A DNA stretch of 23,187 bases, taken from positions 1 through 23,187 of the forward strand of contig JACKNZ010000027.1 of assembly GCA_024234595.1 (NCBI GenBank). Direction: 5' to 3'. Under the pieces are notes generated by a model. The model was not told the origin of the DNA, ran no database searches, and saw nothing but the letters and a program-made list of their open reading frames with translations. The stretch comes from Moraxellaceae bacterium. Its GTDB lineage: Bacteria; Pseudomonadota; Gammaproteobacteria; Pseudomonadales; Moraxellaceae. Of this stretch, positions 22,883 through 23,187 are shown in pieces. Each line of letters opens with the position of its first letter. Position 1 is the stretch's first letter. The position numbers and the translations under genes are program-made.

Positions 22883-22947
22883 GGACTTACGCATGGCATA
22901 GCAATTAGCGTGTTTTGTGAGCAAAAAAGTGATGAGTGTGTAAGTCC
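22883..22947. repeat. Inverted-repeat-bounded 65-bp segment behind tyrS
   Basis: GGACTTAC (22883-22890) and GTAAGTCC (22940-22947) are perfect 8-bp inverted ends around 49 bases, starting seven bases after the tyrS stop. The end wording GGACTTACGCA recalls ends of small mobile repeats, but no target duplication is evident. It may equally be a weak terminator or processing stem. Confidence 0.4.
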
Positions 22948-22955
22948 AAATAGTA

Positions 22956-22984
22956 TCCAAAATCATCTATAGTTATATTTTGGA
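22956..22984. repeat. Inverted repeat upstream of the rRNA promoter
   Basis: TCCAAAAT (22956-22963) and ATTTTGGA (22977-22984) are perfect arms with a 13-nt A/T-rich centre, about 40 bp before the -35 element. They could be a hairpin or a site for an upstream-binding protein such as Fis; the sequence does not decide. Confidence 0.4.
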
Positions 22985-23023
22985 CAGATTTTGAGCGAAT
23001 AAAGCAAAAATCTAAAAAACCTT

Positions 23024-23051
23024 TTGACAGATAGCATTAACGCTATATAAT
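23024..23051 (+). promoter_or_regulatory. rRNA-operon-type promoter (P1)
   Basis: A perfect TTGACA (23024-23029) and a perfect TATAAT (23046-23051) are spaced by 16 bp, as in rrn P1 promoters. A GC-rich discriminator (GCGCGTCC) follows at once, the mark of stringent, ppGpp-sensitive stable-RNA promoters. An A-rich tract before it (about 22998-23020, AAAGCAAAAATCTAAAAAACC) looks like an UP element. No coding start follows in the remaining 136 bases, and the tyrS-rrn order is known from Pseudomonas, so the transcript is most probably a 16S-23S-5S operon beginning beyond the window. Confidence 0.8.
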
Positions 23052-23187
23052 GCGCGTCCTGAGTCGGGCGTGACTGATTGAAAGTATGTTAAAAATCAAT
23101 AAGTTAATGATTTTTAATGTATTTTTAGCTGATTTTAAGTGCTTGAAAATGAGTTGTAAAAACTGATTGACAAGCGGTTGAAATCGG
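23052..23187 (+). other. Start of a probable pre-rRNA leader (cut by window end)
   Basis: These 136 bases downstream of the rRNA-type promoter are A/T-rich and have no open frame of note. No 16S start is reached and I see no clear boxA. A second TTGACA at 23167-23172 could be the -35 of a P2 promoter whose -10 would fall just past the end of the window. Confidence 0.5.

Noticed and set aside
22883..22947. Small transposable element (MITE) behind tyrS
   Set aside because: The 8-bp inverted ends are suggestive, but there is no target-site duplication and no transposase or second copy in the window. Kept only as an inverted repeat.
1..23187. CRISPR array, prophage, insertion sequence, toxin-antitoxin or defence cluster
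   Set aside because: No regularly spaced direct repeats, transposase or integrase motifs, phage genes or small overlapping toxin-antitoxin pairs were seen on either strand.
1..23187. tRNA genes or the 16S rRNA gene inside the window
   Set aside because: No tRNA-like cloverleaf with GTTCGA-type T-loop wording was found between genes, and the characteristic 16S 5' wording (AGAGTTTGAT) is absent; the window ends in the probable rRNA leader.

Overview
The window is ordinary gamma-proteobacterial chromosome of moderate to low GC (about 40-45% by eye), most likely Pseudomonadales and probably Moraxellaceae-like. The reasons are the block erpA / anmK / tyrS / rRNA-operon promoter, which matches the Pseudomonas order; a class III-fold ornithine decarboxylase very like Pseudomonas SpeC; serB divergent from an AhpA/YtjB membrane protein; a TfpX/TfpZ-type pilin accessory protein; a PhaF/PhaI-like phasin; and Mpl. 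I see no prophage, insertion sequence, CRISPR array, toxin-antitoxin pair or defence cluster, and no base-composition break.

Layout. 1-4 kb: the 3' end of lysS, a small HemP protein under an evident Fur box, an overlapping minus-strand pair (NTF2-like protein and AhpA/YtjB-like membrane protein), and divergent serB. 4-8.7 kb: a pilin accessory protein, a large molybdopterin oxidoreductase, ppnP, and a small membrane protein that overlaps a beta-carbonic anhydrase. 8.8-13.7 kb: speC, a Kef-type cation/proton antiporter with a TrkA-N domain, cysK and ppa. 13.8-17.9 kb: mpl with an upstream membrane-protein gene, a DUF486 protein, and purE-purK overlapping at ATGA. 17.9-20 kb: a phasin-like protein with a complicated leader and a run of hairpins behind it, a structured gene-free stretch, and a periplasmic solute-binding protein. 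20.1-23.2 kb: erpA and anmK converging with overlapping stop codons, tyrS, and then a textbook rRNA-type promoter (TTGACA, 16 bp, TATAAT, GC-rich discriminator) whose transcript runs off the window end. The 16S gene itself is not in the window.

Most genes are housekeeping: lysyl- and tyrosyl-tRNA synthetases, serine, cysteine, polyamine and purine synthesis, pyrophosphate and bicarbonate supply, peptidoglycan recycling and Fe-S delivery. The unusual material lies between genes. There are at least four different palindromic intergenic repeats (703-723, 3985-4012, 10070-10142, 13719-13788), a terminator-like hairpin immediately before purE, the phasin leader and 3' hairpins, and a hairpin-bearing region at 18.76-18.95 kb that could be a non-coding RNA or a long 5' leader. 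I did not find a convincing new multi-gene system. The best leads are the RNA-level structures and the unassigned molybdoenzyme.
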